Shown here: one piece after another, positions 9,055 to 17,992 of the stretch
Layout: the number at the start of each line of letters is the position of its first letter
Position numbering within the stretch: position 1 is the stretch's first letter
Assembly (NCBI RefSeq): GCF_900609045.1
Contig: NZ_UXAV01000020.1
Span: forward strand, 88,903-152,902
DNA length: 64,000 bases
Source: Filibacter tadaridae
GTDB taxonomy: Bacteria; Bacillota; Bacilli; Bacillales_A; Planococcaceae
Direction of reading: 5' to 3'
Notes under the pieces: generated by a model
What the model saw: only the letters and a program-made list of their open reading frames with translations
What the model was told of the DNA's origin: nothing
Databases searched by the model: none
Translations under genes and position numbers: made by a program

Positions 9055-9099
9055 GTACCAGGTTATAAAACAACTCAGAGTCGTTTTATAACCTGGTAC
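9055..9099. repeat. Near-perfect 22-bp inverted repeat with one-base centre
   Basis: GTACCAGGTTATAAAACAAC followed by TC, a single A, then GA and GTCGTTTTATAACCTGGTAC. The arms differ at one position only. It has almost no loop and no U-run, so it is not a typical terminator; it could extrude as a cruciform or be the remnant of a mobile palindrome. Confidence 0.7.
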
Positions 9100-9142
9100 C
9101 CGAATTTAATTATTGAATGACAGCATGTTTAGGTGAAACAAA

Positions 9143-9174
9143 AAAGGTAGTTCCTAAATCCAGGAACTACCTTT
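9143..9174. terminator. Stem-loop, probable terminator
   Basis: AAAGGTAGTTCCT (9143-9155) pairs with AGGAACTACCTTT (9162-9174) around a six-base loop. Short A and T runs lie at the base. It lies downstream of the acetyltransferase gene on the minus strand. Confidence 0.6.
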
Positions 9175-9346
9175 CATTATAAAAATGTTCTGATCTGCTT
9201 TAGGCATAGATCAATCACATCATCAGGGGCTTTTTCTGATATTGTTGCATTTCTCGCCCGAAAGACCAGATTTTTTAATTGGCCCTATCTCAGAACAACA
9301 TTGTACGATTATCGTGCTTGTTTGTTAAATAGTTACAGCAAGAACG

Positions 9347-9883
9347 TCAAATTTCTTTTAATATTCTTGCTGGGTTTCCAGCCACTATTGTATTTGCAGG
9401 GACATCCTTGGTGACAACAGAACCAGCAGCTACAACTGAATTATCTCCAATTGTAACTCCGGCCAAGATTACACAACTTCCCCCAATCCATACGTCGTTA
9501 CCAATTTCAATTGGAATTGCATATCCGCTCTTATTCCTGCTTTTAGGCTCAATTGAGTGACCGGCAGTATATATACCGACGTTCGGCCCTAACATGCAGT
9601 TGTCACCAATTCTAACTTCAGCCATATCTAAAATAACGCAATTATATCCGGCATAAAATTCGTTGCCAACATGAATGTTATATCCCAGGTCACAATGGAA
9701 GTTATGTTCTATGCTTGGATTGAACCCTGCATTACCGAATAATTGCTTAATTACTTCCTTTTTCCCTTCAAAATTCTCAACGTCAAAATTGTTTAATTCA
9801 CGAACAAGCTTATTAGCACAGATACTTTTAATTTTAAGTTCCTCTGTACCTCGCTCATAATATTTCTTTTCCTTGTTGTCCAC
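9347..9883 (-). CDS. Sugar O-acetyltransferase (LacA/Maa/NodL family)
   Basis: 178 residues with a short helical N-terminal maltose-acetyltransferase-type domain, then left-handed parallel beta-helix hexapeptide repeats (IGDNCMLGPNVGIYTAGHS, IGNDVWIGGSCVILAGVTIGDNSVVAAGSVVTKDVP). The histidine in YTAGHSIEP is at the family's catalytic position, and the C-terminal VAGNPARIL closure is typical. It would transfer acetyl from acetyl-CoA to a sugar hydroxyl in the cytoplasm. It stands alone on the minus strand, downstream of a membrane-protein gene, and the GCGTCCGATTG motif lies just upstream (9939-9949). Confidence 0.88.
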   Translation of the reverse strand: MDNKEKKYYERGTEELKIKSICANKLVRELNNFDVENFEGKKEVIKQLFGNAGFNPSIEHNFHCDLGYNIHVGNEFYAGYNCVILDMAEVRIGDNCMLGPNVGIYTAGHSIEPKSRNKSGYAIPIEIGNDVWIGGSCVILAGVTIGDNSVVAAGSVVTKDVPANTIVAGNPARILKEI

Positions 9884-9969
9884 CTTGTTCCCTCTCTAAC
9901 TAAAAGTATTATGTTCTGTTAAATGATTCGCTATTAAAAGCGTCCGATTGTTTAAACCAACTGAAAAAT

Positions 9970-10413
9970 CTATCTCAATCCAAACAAGCCGAAAAAATCA
10001 GTTGTATAAATTGAAAGTAAAAGGATTGTAATAAATATTAATTGAAGAACCGTAAAGATATAAGCATTTCGATTTTCTGCATATTTCCATTCCATAACCG
10101 CTGTTACGATCTCAGCTAAAAAGAGTAACATAAATAATAAAAAATACGGCTCCAAAAACAAAATTGGATTCAATGGAAGTCTTGAGACATTGATAATTAC
10201 TCCAACAATCATAGCAACAACAATGGCAATTCTAATTGTCCAATCAATCCTTTTGTGCCGCTCATTCAAATGATTGTATGAGAACATCTTCTTTTTTTCG
10301 ACCTTTAGAACCCTTCTTACAATCACACTAAACAAAAACATTACTAGCCATAACACGAATAAAAACAGAAAAAACTTCGGCCAAAAAGATGATTCAACGC
10401 CATAATAAAACAT
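9970..10413 (-). CDS. Membrane protein, possibly DUF4181 family
   Basis: 147 residues with four hydrophobic segments at about 10-30, 58-78, 83-108 and 117-140. Between the first two is a basic stretch with VRRVLKVEKKKMFSYNHLNERHKRIDW. The layout resembles the small Bacillus DUF4181 membrane proteins, but I recall this from pattern only. No enzymatic motif is visible. GCGTCCGATTG lies just past its 3' end, matching the motif beside the other two small membrane genes of this region. Confidence 0.6.
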   Translation of the reverse strand: MFYYGVESSFWPKFFLFLFVLWLVMFLFSVIVRRVLKVEKKKMFSYNHLNERHKRIDWTIRIAIVVAMIVGVIINVSRLPLNPILFLEPYFLLFMLLFLAEIVTAVMEWKYAENRNAYIFTVLQLIFITILLLSIYTTDFFGLFGLR

Positions 10414-10604
10414 TTCGATTCCATCTCACCTACCCAATACTCCAAATCCATTCACTTTTATTTCCTATCTAAGTTATAAGATAACCTTTCATAATCTAGC
10501 TCGTTTGTTGAATAATACACTCACTGAAAATTAATTAAATTGTAATGACAAGTATAACAGAAAATTCAATGCACATATGGATTTCTACTATAATTACCCA
10601 AAAC

Positions 10605-10650
10605 AAAAAAAACAAACGTAATGGGGACTCCCATCACGCTTGTTCTTTTT
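10605..10650 (-). terminator. Intrinsic terminator of the erythromycin-esterase-like gene
   Basis: AACAAACGTAATGGG (10611-10625) pairs with CCCATCACGCTTGTT (10630-10644) with one or two mismatches. On the minus strand a run of T residues follows, right after the stop of the gene ending at 10665. Confidence 0.8.
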
Positions 10651-10664
10651 TCTGCATTCGGCTA

Positions 10665-11936
10665 TTAGATAGTGTTGATCGATTTTTTCACAACAATCGG
10701 ATTCAACGCCGTTGTCTGATCGATGAAAATAAAAGCATCATATCGACTCCCTACTTGAGAGGGTACGTAATTCCCGAATGCCTCGTATTCAGGGTCGTAA
10801 ATGACGCCAATTGCTCGATGTCCAGTCCATCCATTAAAGTATTTCCGATTTTCTTCATTAAAGATGAATAACTTATCAAATGCGCCTGTCTTATGCAGAA
10901 GATGTTCCCAGGAATGTTCCCGGGCAGGAGGTACGTCAATCTTCATGAAAGGGGTGTCCCATTCAGAAGCTGCGATGACCGTCCCTCGATTAGTCCCCAA
11001 TCCTACTGCAAAAACGTTTTGTTCCCCGTATTGTTCACGCAGCAGTTGCCCAACATTCAACATCCCCTCATCCTTCATCGTCGTTGCTCGGGCGTCTCCG
11101 ATATGCGTGTTATGCTCCCAGATGATGATTTTAGTGTCCTCTCCGTTGTGCTTTCTAACTTCATTGATTGCTTCCACCATATGTTCATCCCGAATATTCC
11201 AAGACTGTGCATTGTCTTGCAGCATGGCACGGTAGTATTCTTCCGCATTTTTCGCGACAAGTGCATTCACTTTCATATTCAGATCGGCTTCCATCTTATC
11301 TTCATAATGATCTTTATGAGAACGGATAGACATTAACAACTCACTTACCTCATCAATGCACACCTGCGAAAAATGCGCCGTGGAAATTGCATAATGCTCC
11401 GGCATTCCGTTGAACGGTTCAAAGCAGGAAAATGCTTTTTTGGCCAGTTTAAGATTGGCCCCTGCCGGATTGGATTCGGTTAAATAACGGATGATTTCCT
11501 CCATCGACTCCCATAAGCTATAAATATCGACACCGTAAAACCCGACTTTTTCATTTGAAGTGGTATTGTGCATTTTCAACCAGTCAATGAACTCGGCTAT
11601 CTCTTCATTGGCCCACATCCAGGTCGGCCATCTACTAAATGCCTGCAAGACGTCCCGGGCATCGGCCGTTTCGTCGGCATACCCTTTTATGTACTGATTG
11701 ACTTGTTGCGATGACGGCCAATCGCCTTCCACCGCAATTGCCGAAAACCCTTTCTGCTCAATCAACAACTTGGATAACTTCGCCCGTACTTTGTAAAACT
11801 CCGAAGTTCCATGGCTAGCTTCCCCCAAAAGAACAACTTTCGCTTCCCCAATCGCCTCAACGATTGAACCAAGATCATCGTCCGATTCATAGGGAATCGC
11901 ATAGTTTTTGACAGCTTCTTCAAGTGTAAAACCCAA
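10665..11936 (-). CDS. Erythromycin esterase family protein
   Basis: 423 residues. Family hallmarks are VVLLGEASHGTSEFYKVR near residues 34-51 (the EASHG catalytic histidine region), AVEGDWP near 84 and IIIWEHNTHIGDARAT near 275-290 with the conserved EHNxH motif. The best-studied members (EreA/EreB) hydrolyse the macrolactone of erythromycin, but most chromosomal homologues have unknown substrates and I would not predict resistance from sequence alone. The start is a TTG at 11936 with GGAAATGGGG eight bases upstream; no in-frame ATG fits better. It is monocistronic, with its own terminator. Confidence 0.85.
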   Translation of the reverse strand: MGFTLEEAVKNYAIPYESDDDLGSIVEAIGEAKVVLLGEASHGTSEFYKVRAKLSKLLIEQKGFSAIAVEGDWPSSQQVNQYIKGYADETADARDVLQAFSRWPTWMWANEEIAEFIDWLKMHNTTSNEKVGFYGVDIYSLWESMEEIIRYLTESNPAGANLKLAKKAFSCFEPFNGMPEHYAISTAHFSQVCIDEVSELLMSIRSHKDHYEDKMEADLNMKVNALVAKNAEEYYRAMLQDNAQSWNIRDEHMVEAINEVRKHNGEDTKIIIWEHNTHIGDARATTMKDEGMLNVGQLLREQYGEQNVFAVGLGTNRGTVIAASEWDTPFMKIDVPPAREHSWEHLLHKTGAFDKLFIFNEENRKYFNGWTGHRAIGVIYDPEYEAFGNYVPSQVGSRYDAFIFIDQTTALNPIVVKKSINTI

Positions 11937-12015
11937 TTGGATAACCCCATTTCCTGCACAGTTTAATGGTAGTATACCCAGTTTCTCATAACGTACCCTT
12001 TCTTCAAAATCGCAC

Positions 12016-12900
12016 TTATTTATTCCCTATTATATCCACAAACCTTGTAGATGCGGGTGATAAGGATACACTTTTCAAGAAGCATATACCTACGCTCCTC
12101 TTTGGTATTTCTTCGATTAACTGCACTTCATGCACTAATCCTGTCGTTAAATAATCTCGGGAAAATTCTTTCGTCACACAAGCGATGCCTAAATTTATTT
12201 TTGCAAACTCCAATAATAAGTCATGCGAGCCTAATTCAAATTCCGGGGAAAGCTTTATCCCTTTCGTTATCATATAATCCTCTACATACCTTCTTGAATT
12301 TGATTTTGATTCCAAAAATATTAATGGCAGTTTTACTAATTCAGCCAGACTTACTGGCTTGGCTAATATTTTTTTGAATTTCTCCCCGTACACAAATGTA
12401 TCCTGGATTTCAAAACAAGGTCTCAATTCCAATGCAGGGTCATCGATGGGAAAGTTACAAATGGCAATATCAATTCTTCCCGACTTTAAAATCGAACAAA
12501 GTTCCAATGTCGTGCCATTCACGATTGTAAATTTGATATTAGGGTATCGATTATGGAATGTTTCCAAATAGGGAAGTAAAAAGTACCTGGAAATTGTATC
12601 GCCTACGCCTATCTTTAATTCACCTGTTGTCAGGTTTTTGAATTCCAGTATTTTCTCTTCTCCGACGTCGATTAAATTAATGGCCGAATTCGCATACTCA
12701 AACAGAAGACTGCCTTCATTCGTCAGAGACACTCCTTTTGGCGTTCGATTAAAAAGCCGTGTATCCAATTCCCTTTCCAATTGCATGATTGCTTGACTCA
12801 CTGCTGATTGCGTCATATAAAGGCTTTTTGCCGCCTCCGAGAAACTTTTGCTTTTACCTACCCGAGAGAATATTTTATACAAGTCCAATTTACTTACCAT
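12016..12900 (-). CDS. LysR-family transcriptional regulator
   Basis: 294 residues. The N-terminal winged helix (LYKIFSRVGKSKSFSEAAKSL, then MTQSAVSQAIMQLERELDTRLF) and a periplasmic-binding-like effector domain (from about residue 85, GELKIGVGDTISRYFLLPYL) are intact. The ATG at 12900 was preferred to the first Met because a GGTGG site precedes it. It diverges from the CofE-like gene starting at 13019 across 118 bases, the classical LysR arrangement. ATAC...GTAT with a 12-base centre (12945-12964) is a candidate T-N11-A operator. The effector is unknown; glycerate or a related hydroxyacid is a guess from the downstream genes. Confidence 0.9.
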   Translation of the reverse strand: MVSKLDLYKIFSRVGKSKSFSEAAKSLYMTQSAVSQAIMQLERELDTRLFNRTPKGVSLTNEGSLLFEYANSAINLIDVGEEKILEFKNLTTGELKIGVGDTISRYFLLPYLETFHNRYPNIKFTIVNGTTLELCSILKSGRIDIAICNFPIDDPALELRPCFEIQDTFVYGEKFKKILAKPVSLAELVKLPLIFLESKSNSRRYVEDYMITKGIKLSPEFELGSHDLLLEFAKINLGIACVTKEFSRDYLTTGLVHEVQLIEEIPKRSVGICFLKSVSLSPASTRFVDIIGNK

Positions 12901-12944
12901 ATAACCACCACTTATACCCACCATTCAATATATTAATTTTATTT

Positions 12945-12964
12945 ATACCACTAAACTGTTGTAT
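12945..12964. promoter_or_regulatory. Candidate LysR operator
   Basis: ATAC and GTAT arms face each other across 12 bases in the divergent intergenic region, consistent with the loose T-N11-A LysR box. Such short matches occur by chance, so this is tentative. Confidence 0.3.
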
Positions 12965-13018
12965 AGTACAGAGAGAGATCAGTTACACTAACAATAATTG
13001 TAGTAAGGGGCGATCATT

Positions 13019-14209
13019 TTGGAAAGAGTAGTCGGAACTGTCGTTAGAGGACTTCGCGGTCCAATCATCAATCAAGGGAACAATATTGAAGAAATCGTCG
13101 TAGATAGTGTGTTAAACGCAGCACAAGTTGAAGGATTTTCCATTAACGACAAAGATATCGTCACTATAACAGAATCGATTGTTGCGCGGGCACAAGGCAA
13201 CTACGCCACTGTCGATCATATCGCTAAAGATGTTCATGCGAAATTCGGTGAAGAAACGGTCGGCGTCATATTCCCGATTTTAAGCCGTAATCGTTTTGCA
13301 ATTTGTCTTCGTGGAATTGCGAAAGGAGTTAAGAAAGTTGTATTAATGCTTAGCTACCCGTCTGACGAAGTTGGAAACCACTTAGTGGATTTAGATATGC
13401 TTGACGAAAAAGGCATTAACCCTTGGACTGACGTGTTAACAGAAAAACAATTCCGCGATAACTTCGGTCACAATAAACACGCGTTTACAGGCGTTGACTA
13501 TATTGATTACTATAAATCATTAATCGAAGAATATGGCGTTGAATGCGAAGTCATCTTCTCAAACAATCCGCGCACTATTTTAGATTACACCAAAAATATT
13601 TTGACTTGTGATATACACACGCGGTTCAGAACTAAGAAGATATTGAAAGCAAACGGCGGCGAGAAAGTTTACAGCCTTGATAACATATTGGCTGATTCCA
13701 TTGACGGTAGCGGCCATAACGAAGACTATGGTCTACTAGGCTCAAATAAGGCGACTGAAGACAGCGTCAAACTTTTCCCACGTAATTGCCAACCTGTCGT
13801 AGACAATATTCAGCATATGCTCAAAGAAAAGACGGGCAAAAGTGTTGAAGTCATGATTTACGGAGACGGCGCATTCAAAGATCCGGTAGGTAAGATATGG
13901 GAACTTGCTGACCCAGTCGTTTCACCTGCTTATACAGCGGGACTTGACGGCACACCGAATGAAATAAAGTTGAAGTATCTTGCCGATAACAACTTTGCTG
14001 ATTTAAGAGGCGACGAACTTAAACAAGCCATATCCCAATACATTGACAACAAGGGCGCAGATCTTGTAGGAACAATGGAAGCACAAGGAACGACGCCAAG
14101 AAAACTAACTGATTTGATCGGCTCCCTATCTGACTTAACTTCAGGAAGCGGAGATAAAGGGACACCAATGGTATTCATTCAGGGCTATTTTGATAACTAT
14201 ACGAAATAA
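13019..14209 (+). CDS. CofE-like coenzyme F420-0:L-glutamate ligase family protein
   Basis: 396 residues. The N-terminus (VVGTVVRGLRGPIINQGNNIEEIVVDSV) and the following DIVTITESIVARAQGNY match the start of CofE, which adds glutamate to F420-0 using GTP. A GDGAFKDP motif lies near residue 280. Firmicute homologues of this length are commonly labelled F420 ligase although these bacteria are not known to make F420, and no other F420 gene is present here. The real substrate is therefore open; an acidic-metabolite amino-acid ligase is an inference. It starts at a TTG at 13019 with GGGG upstream and is divergent from the LysR gene. Confidence 0.75.
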   Translation: MERVVGTVVRGLRGPIINQGNNIEEIVVDSVLNAAQVEGFSINDKDIVTITESIVARAQGNYATVDHIAKDVHAKFGEETVGVIFPILSRNRFAICLRGIAKGVKKVVLMLSYPSDEVGNHLVDLDMLDEKGINPWTDVLTEKQFRDNFGHNKHAFTGVDYIDYYKSLIEEYGVECEVIFSNNPRTILDYTKNILTCDIHTRFRTKKILKANGGEKVYSLDNILADSIDGSGHNEDYGLLGSNKATEDSVKLFPRNCQPVVDNIQHMLKEKTGKSVEVMIYGDGAFKDPVGKIWELADPVVSPAYTAGLDGTPNEIKLKYLADNNFADLRGDELKQAISQYIDNKGADLVGTMEAQGTTPRKLTDLIGSLSDLTSGSGDKGTPMVFIQGYFDNYTK

Positions 14210-14544
14210 GCCTGTCTATTACAGATGGACAAATTTATATTTAAATTATGAAAAGAGCTATAAACCTTATTGGTTTTAGCTCTTTTTTGTTTTGGATGGG
14301 GGATGCCTACCATTCAGACTACTGATAGTCCCCGTAAAGTCTTCATTAACTTTTAAATTGTAATTTAAGCGAAGTATTTTTTGCTTCACAATTTCATCTG
14401 CAAGTTGCTTCGCTATTAGTATTGCACCTACATGTACAAAACTGGGACATAAATTTCATAGAAAGCCATACATTAAGTATATTGTATTACCACAATTATT
14501 AACCTACTATTCTTGTAAGTACTTTAAATAAAGGGGGGTCGACA
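14210..14544. other. Non-coding gap with a terminator
   Basis: Apart from the terminator at 14251-14290 I see no gene or structured element. A promoter for the glycerate kinase operon should lie in the AT-rich 14440-14530 stretch, but no clear pair of hexamers stands out. Confidence 0.4.
14251..14290 (+). terminator. Intrinsic terminator of the CofE-like gene
   Basis: AAAAGAGCTATAAACC (14251-14266) pairs with GGTTTTAGCTCTTTT (14272-14286) with one bulge, followed by T residues. It separates the CofE-like gene from the glycerate kinase operon. Confidence 0.8.
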
Positions 14545-15687
14545 TTGAAAGTCATTTTAGCACCAGACTCCTTTAAAGGGAGTTTAACAGCTCTTGAAGC
14601 AGCCAAAGCGATGGCTACGGGAATTCATGAATTCGATTCCTTCATACATACAGTCCTGTTGCCTGTAGCTGACGGCGGTGAAGGAACAATGAAAAGCTTG
14701 GTTGACGCAACAAACGGGAAAATTGTTTATGTCGATGTACAGGATCCACTTGGCCGCCCTATCAAAGCGGGATACGGCGTTCTAGGCGATGGTGAAACTT
14801 GTATCATCGAATTTGCAGAAGCATCTGGGTTGATGCTGTTAACCGCGTCTGAAAGAAATCCGATGGAAGCATCCTCATTTGGAACTGGTGAAGTCATCAA
14901 GCATGCGCTTAATGACAGATATCGCAAGTTTATTATTGGACTGGGGGGGAGTGCAACAAATGATGGTGGGGCCGGAATGCTACAAGCGTTGGGCATGCGA
15001 TTTCTAGATATTGCTGGAATGGAGTTACCCATCGGCGGTGAGGGTCTTTTCAACCTTCAGAGAATCGACAATTCGAATTTCGACAAGCGCATAGCGAGTA
15101 GTGAATTCATTCTCGCGTGTGATGTAAAAAACCCTTTTGTCGGTTCAACTGGGGCATCTGCTGTTTTTGGCCCGCAAAAAGGTGCATCTTCTGAAATGGT
15201 AAAGTTGCTTGATAGAAGCCTGACTCAATTTGCAGATATAGTTGAAAAGTTGACGGGAATCTCCCTTCATTCCAAAAAAGGAGCTGGTGCAGCGGGTGGT
15301 GCAGGCGGTGCATTTCAGGCATTTTTCGGTTGTACAATGAGTCAAGGAATCGACGTTGTCTTGAACGCTATATCATTTGATGCTCATGTCAAATCTGCGA
15401 ACTTGATCTTGACAGGCGAAGGAAAAACGGATGTTCAAACACTATCTGGGAAAACACCTTTTGGGGTAGCAAAGGTTGCGCATAGAGAAAGTATCCCCAT
15501 CATTCTGATTTCTGGTGCGGTAGATGAAGAATGTCGTGAATCGTTAATGTCAATGTTCGATGAAATACATGCCCTTACGGATGATTCTGTTTCATCAGAG
15601 GAAGCAATTGAACATGCATTTCACCTTTTACAAAAGAAAACAAAAGTTGTTTTTGAAGATTATATAAAAAATAGAATCGGGGTGTAG
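14545..15687 (+). CDS. Glycerate kinase (GlxK/GarK family)
   Basis: 380 residues, full length for the family. It begins MKVILAPDSFKGSLTALEAA, the signature N-terminus, with LPVADGGEGTM, IGLGGSATNDGGAGMLQALG and LILTGEGKTDVQTLSGKTP as the other conserved blocks. It phosphorylates D-glycerate (usually at O-2 in this class) in the cytoplasm to feed glycolysis. The start is a TTG at 14545 after a GGGGGG site. The next gene, a GntP permease, begins three bases after the stop, so uptake and phosphorylation of glycerate or a similar acid are co-expressed. Confidence 0.93.
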   Translation: MKVILAPDSFKGSLTALEAAKAMATGIHEFDSFIHTVLLPVADGGEGTMKSLVDATNGKIVYVDVQDPLGRPIKAGYGVLGDGETCIIEFAEASGLMLLTASERNPMEASSFGTGEVIKHALNDRYRKFIIGLGGSATNDGGAGMLQALGMRFLDIAGMELPIGGEGLFNLQRIDNSNFDKRIASSEFILACDVKNPFVGSTGASAVFGPQKGASSEMVKLLDRSLTQFADIVEKLTGISLHSKKGAGAAGGAGGAFQAFFGCTMSQGIDVVLNAISFDAHVKSANLILTGEGKTDVQTLSGKTPFGVAKVAHRESIPIILISGAVDEECRESLMSMFDEIHALTDDSVSSEEAIEHAFHLLQKKTKVVFEDYIKNRIGV

Positions 15688-15689
15688 AG

Positions 15690-17036
15690 ATGTTATTTGC
15701 TGTTATAGCTATAGGGGTACTACTAATTGTTTTACTGACTGCGGTATTTAAGGTTCACCCATTCTTGTCCCTGCTGGCAGGGGCTTTCTTTGTTGGTATC
15801 GCTTCAGGAATGCCATTACTATCGGTTGTTGAGAGTGTGAATGACGGATTCGGCGGCTTAATGAAGGGCATCGGTTTGGTAATCGTTGCGGGTACAATTA
15901 TCGGGGTTATTTTAGAGAAGTCGGGTGCGGCCTTCCGGATGGCGGAAGTCGTGCTTCGTGTAATCGGTGAAAAAAGACCACAATTAGCTATGTCTATAAT
16001 TGGTTATATTGTTTCTATCCCCGTGTTTTGTGATTCAGGTTTCATTATATTAACAAGCTTGAAAAAAGCATTGGCTAAACGGGCCAAAGTTACCATTGCA
16101 TCGATGGCAGTTGCACTCGCAACCGGTCTGTACGCAACGCATACATTAGTACCACCAACACCAGGTCCAATTGCGGCGGCGGGGAATATTGGCGCCGAAG
16201 GATTCCTGGGTACGATTATCTTAATCGGATTAATTGTCGCAATTCCAGCAGTCGTTGTCGGTTATATTTGGGCGGTGAAGGTTGGATCGAAAATAGAGGT
16301 ACCAGAAGATTTAACGGATGACGGTCTTAATTATGAAGAGATTATAAAGTCATTTGGTAAAATGCCATCTACGTTTAAAGCATTTTTTCCGATTGTCTTG
16401 CCGATTGTTTTAATTGGGCTTGGATCAATTGCAGATTTCGTTGGAGATGATACCGGTTTTTATACTCTTTTGAGCTTTTTAGGGAAACCAACTGTGGCCT
16501 TATTATTGGGTGTAATGGCTTCCTTCCTATTGTTACCTAAAATGAATGAAGAAACATTGACTGGTTGGATAGGAGAAGGAGTTAAAGAGGCTGCACCGAT
16601 TCTTCTTATAACGGGTGCTGGTGGTGCATTTGGAAAGGTAATTTCAAATTCCGGTGTTGCGGATTTAATTGCTAAGATGAATTTTGATGCGTTGGCGGGT
16701 GGTGCATTATTCTTACTTGTGCCATTTGTCATTGCGGCCGCATTGAAAACGGCTCAAGGCTCATCTACAGCTGCACTTGTCATTGCGTCTACATTAGTAG
16801 CGCCACTTTTACCTGTAATGGGTATTGAAGGGGCGATTCCATTAGCGCTTGTTGTCATGGCGATCGGAGCAGGTGCGATGACGGTTAGTCATGTAAACGA
16901 CAGCTTTTTCTGGGTCATCACAGAATTTAGCGGTATGAAAGTGACAGATGCGTATAGGGCCCAAACAATGGCGACACTGTTAATGGGAGTGACAACGATT
17001 GTGGTAACAATGTTGTTATGGATCATTCTCGTTTGA
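15690..17036 (+). CDS. GntP-family permease (gluconate/glycerate type)
   Basis: 448 residues with about 12 hydrophobic segments. Motifs typical of the GntP family include AGTIIGVILEKSGAAFRMAE, PVFCDSGFIILTSLKKAL, HTLVPPTPGPIAAAGNIGA and the late ALKTAQGSSTAALVI and VSHVNDSFFWVI blocks. It would be a proton symporter for a sugar acid; the coupled kinase favours glycerate over gluconate. The ATG at 15690 follows GGGGTG at the end of the kinase gene. Transcription probably stops at the hairpin beginning 17049. Confidence 0.92.
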   Translation: MLFAVIAIGVLLIVLLTAVFKVHPFLSLLAGAFFVGIASGMPLLSVVESVNDGFGGLMKGIGLVIVAGTIIGVILEKSGAAFRMAEVVLRVIGEKRPQLAMSIIGYIVSIPVFCDSGFIILTSLKKALAKRAKVTIASMAVALATGLYATHTLVPPTPGPIAAAGNIGAEGFLGTIILIGLIVAIPAVVVGYIWAVKVGSKIEVPEDLTDDGLNYEEIIKSFGKMPSTFKAFFPIVLPIVLIGLGSIADFVGDDTGFYTLLSFLGKPTVALLLGVMASFLLLPKMNEETLTGWIGEGVKEAAPILLITGAGGAFGKVISNSGVADLIAKMNFDALAGGALFLLVPFVIAAALKTAQGSSTAALVIASTLVAPLLPVMGIEGAIPLALVVMAIGAGAMTVSHVNDSFFWVITEFSGMKVTDAYRAQTMATLLMGVTTIVVTMLLWIILV

Positions 17037-17048
17037 TTATTGAATCGA

Positions 17049-17090
17049 AAAGTATTCTACTTACACCATACGTAAGTAGAATACTTTTTT
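17049..17090 (+). terminator. Intrinsic terminator of the glycerate operon
   Basis: AAAGTATTCTACTTAC (17049-17064) pairs perfectly with GTAAGTAGAATACTTT (17072-17087), followed by TTT. It could also act on the other strand. Confidence 0.9.
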
Positions 17091-17227
17091 ACTTGTTTTG
17101 TCGAACCTTTCGATGCTCGGATCGATTACGGTACCTGTATCTCAAACTAACTCCAAAGTTCTAGTTATCGTAACTTAGTGATTACTACACGAATGTACAC
17201 ATGGTATAGTAAACGTAGGTGATGAAT

Positions 17228-17992
17228 ATGAAACTAACTAGTAATGTAAACAATGAAAAACTCATTGCGGGGACAACCCTTAAGGACGAAACCGAACATG
17301 AGCACAACAATATGGCCCTTCATGCCTGTTTAAATTCAGCACATGTACTGGAAAACCGCAAGAAGTTGGCGGCTTCCTTGAATCGCGAGCTGGATGATTT
17401 CGTTTGTGCCGATCAAACACATAGCTCGAATTTCCATCGGGTAACCCTTGCTGATAAAGGTCGCGGTGCAAGTCATACGGATACAGCCATTGCAGATACA
17501 GACGCTTTATATACGTATGAGCCAAATCTGGTACTATGCAGCTTCACCGCCGATTGTGTTCCAGTTCTTTTTTACAATGAAGTGAATGGCCTCGTTGGCG
17601 TAATCCATTCCGGATGGCAAGGAACCGTCAAAGAAATCACCTTGAAACTCTTTCAGCATTTAAAACAGGTTGAACACTGTAATCCAAGTGATCTACATGT
17701 TCAGATTGGCATGGCGCTGAGCCAAGAAAAGTTCGAGGTGGATGGTGATGTCCATGAGAAGTTAAAAGACCTCGGCTATGCGGATGAGTTCATTTATTAC
17801 AACGACCAAACCCATAAGTATCACATTGATAATCAGAAAGTCGTTAAAAAGCAATGTGAGTTGGCAGGTATCCCGGCTGAGCAAATTACGATTGATCGGA
17901 CTTGCACGTATTTGAGCCCGGATGGTTTCTCTTATCGTCAAGACAAGCAAAGCGGCAGGCATTTGAGTTTCATCATGAAAAAAGGCGATTGA
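17228..17992 (+). CDS. pgeF: Laccase-domain protein PgeF/YfiH (peptidoglycan-editing/purine nucleoside phosphorylase type)
   Basis: 254 residues from the ATG at 17228, chosen because AGGTG lies six bases upstream. The family motifs are present: CADQTHSSNFHRV near residue 60, SFTADCVPVLFYN near 103 and GVIHSGWQGTVKEITL near 122, giving the His-Cys-His metal-binding set. Homologues act on purine nucleosides and edit the first residue of the peptidoglycan stem peptide. The gene is monocistronic and is immediately followed by an 81-base nested palindrome. Confidence 0.88.
   Translation: MKLTSNVNNEKLIAGTTLKDETEHEHNNMALHACLNSAHVLENRKKLAASLNRELDDFVCADQTHSSNFHRVTLADKGRGASHTDTAIADTDALYTYEPNLVLCSFTADCVPVLFYNEVNGLVGVIHSGWQGTVKEITLKLFQHLKQVEHCNPSDLHVQIGMALSQEKFEVDGDVHEKLKDLGYADEFIYYNDQTHKYHIDNQKVVKKQCELAGIPAEQITIDRTCTYLSPDGFSYRQDKQSGRHLSFIMKKGD

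Larger units (their letters stand above)
8879..9346. other. Non-coding gap with two strong hairpins
   Basis: I see no believable gene. The gap holds a 45-base near-perfect hairpin (9055-9099) and a second stem-loop (9143-9174), listed separately. The stretch 9230-9310 contains degenerate CGCCCGA and TGGCCCTAT sequences reminiscent of the flank motifs elsewhere, too diverged to call. Confidence 0.4.

Noticed and set aside
8813..9073. 86-codon open frame on the minus strand
   Set aside because: It overlaps the marR promoter and half of the large hairpin, has no ribosome-binding site and no family resemblance.
10665..11936. Macrolide resistance determinant
   Set aside because: Family membership is clear, but chromosomal erythromycin-esterase homologues mostly have unknown substrates; resistance cannot be claimed from sequence.
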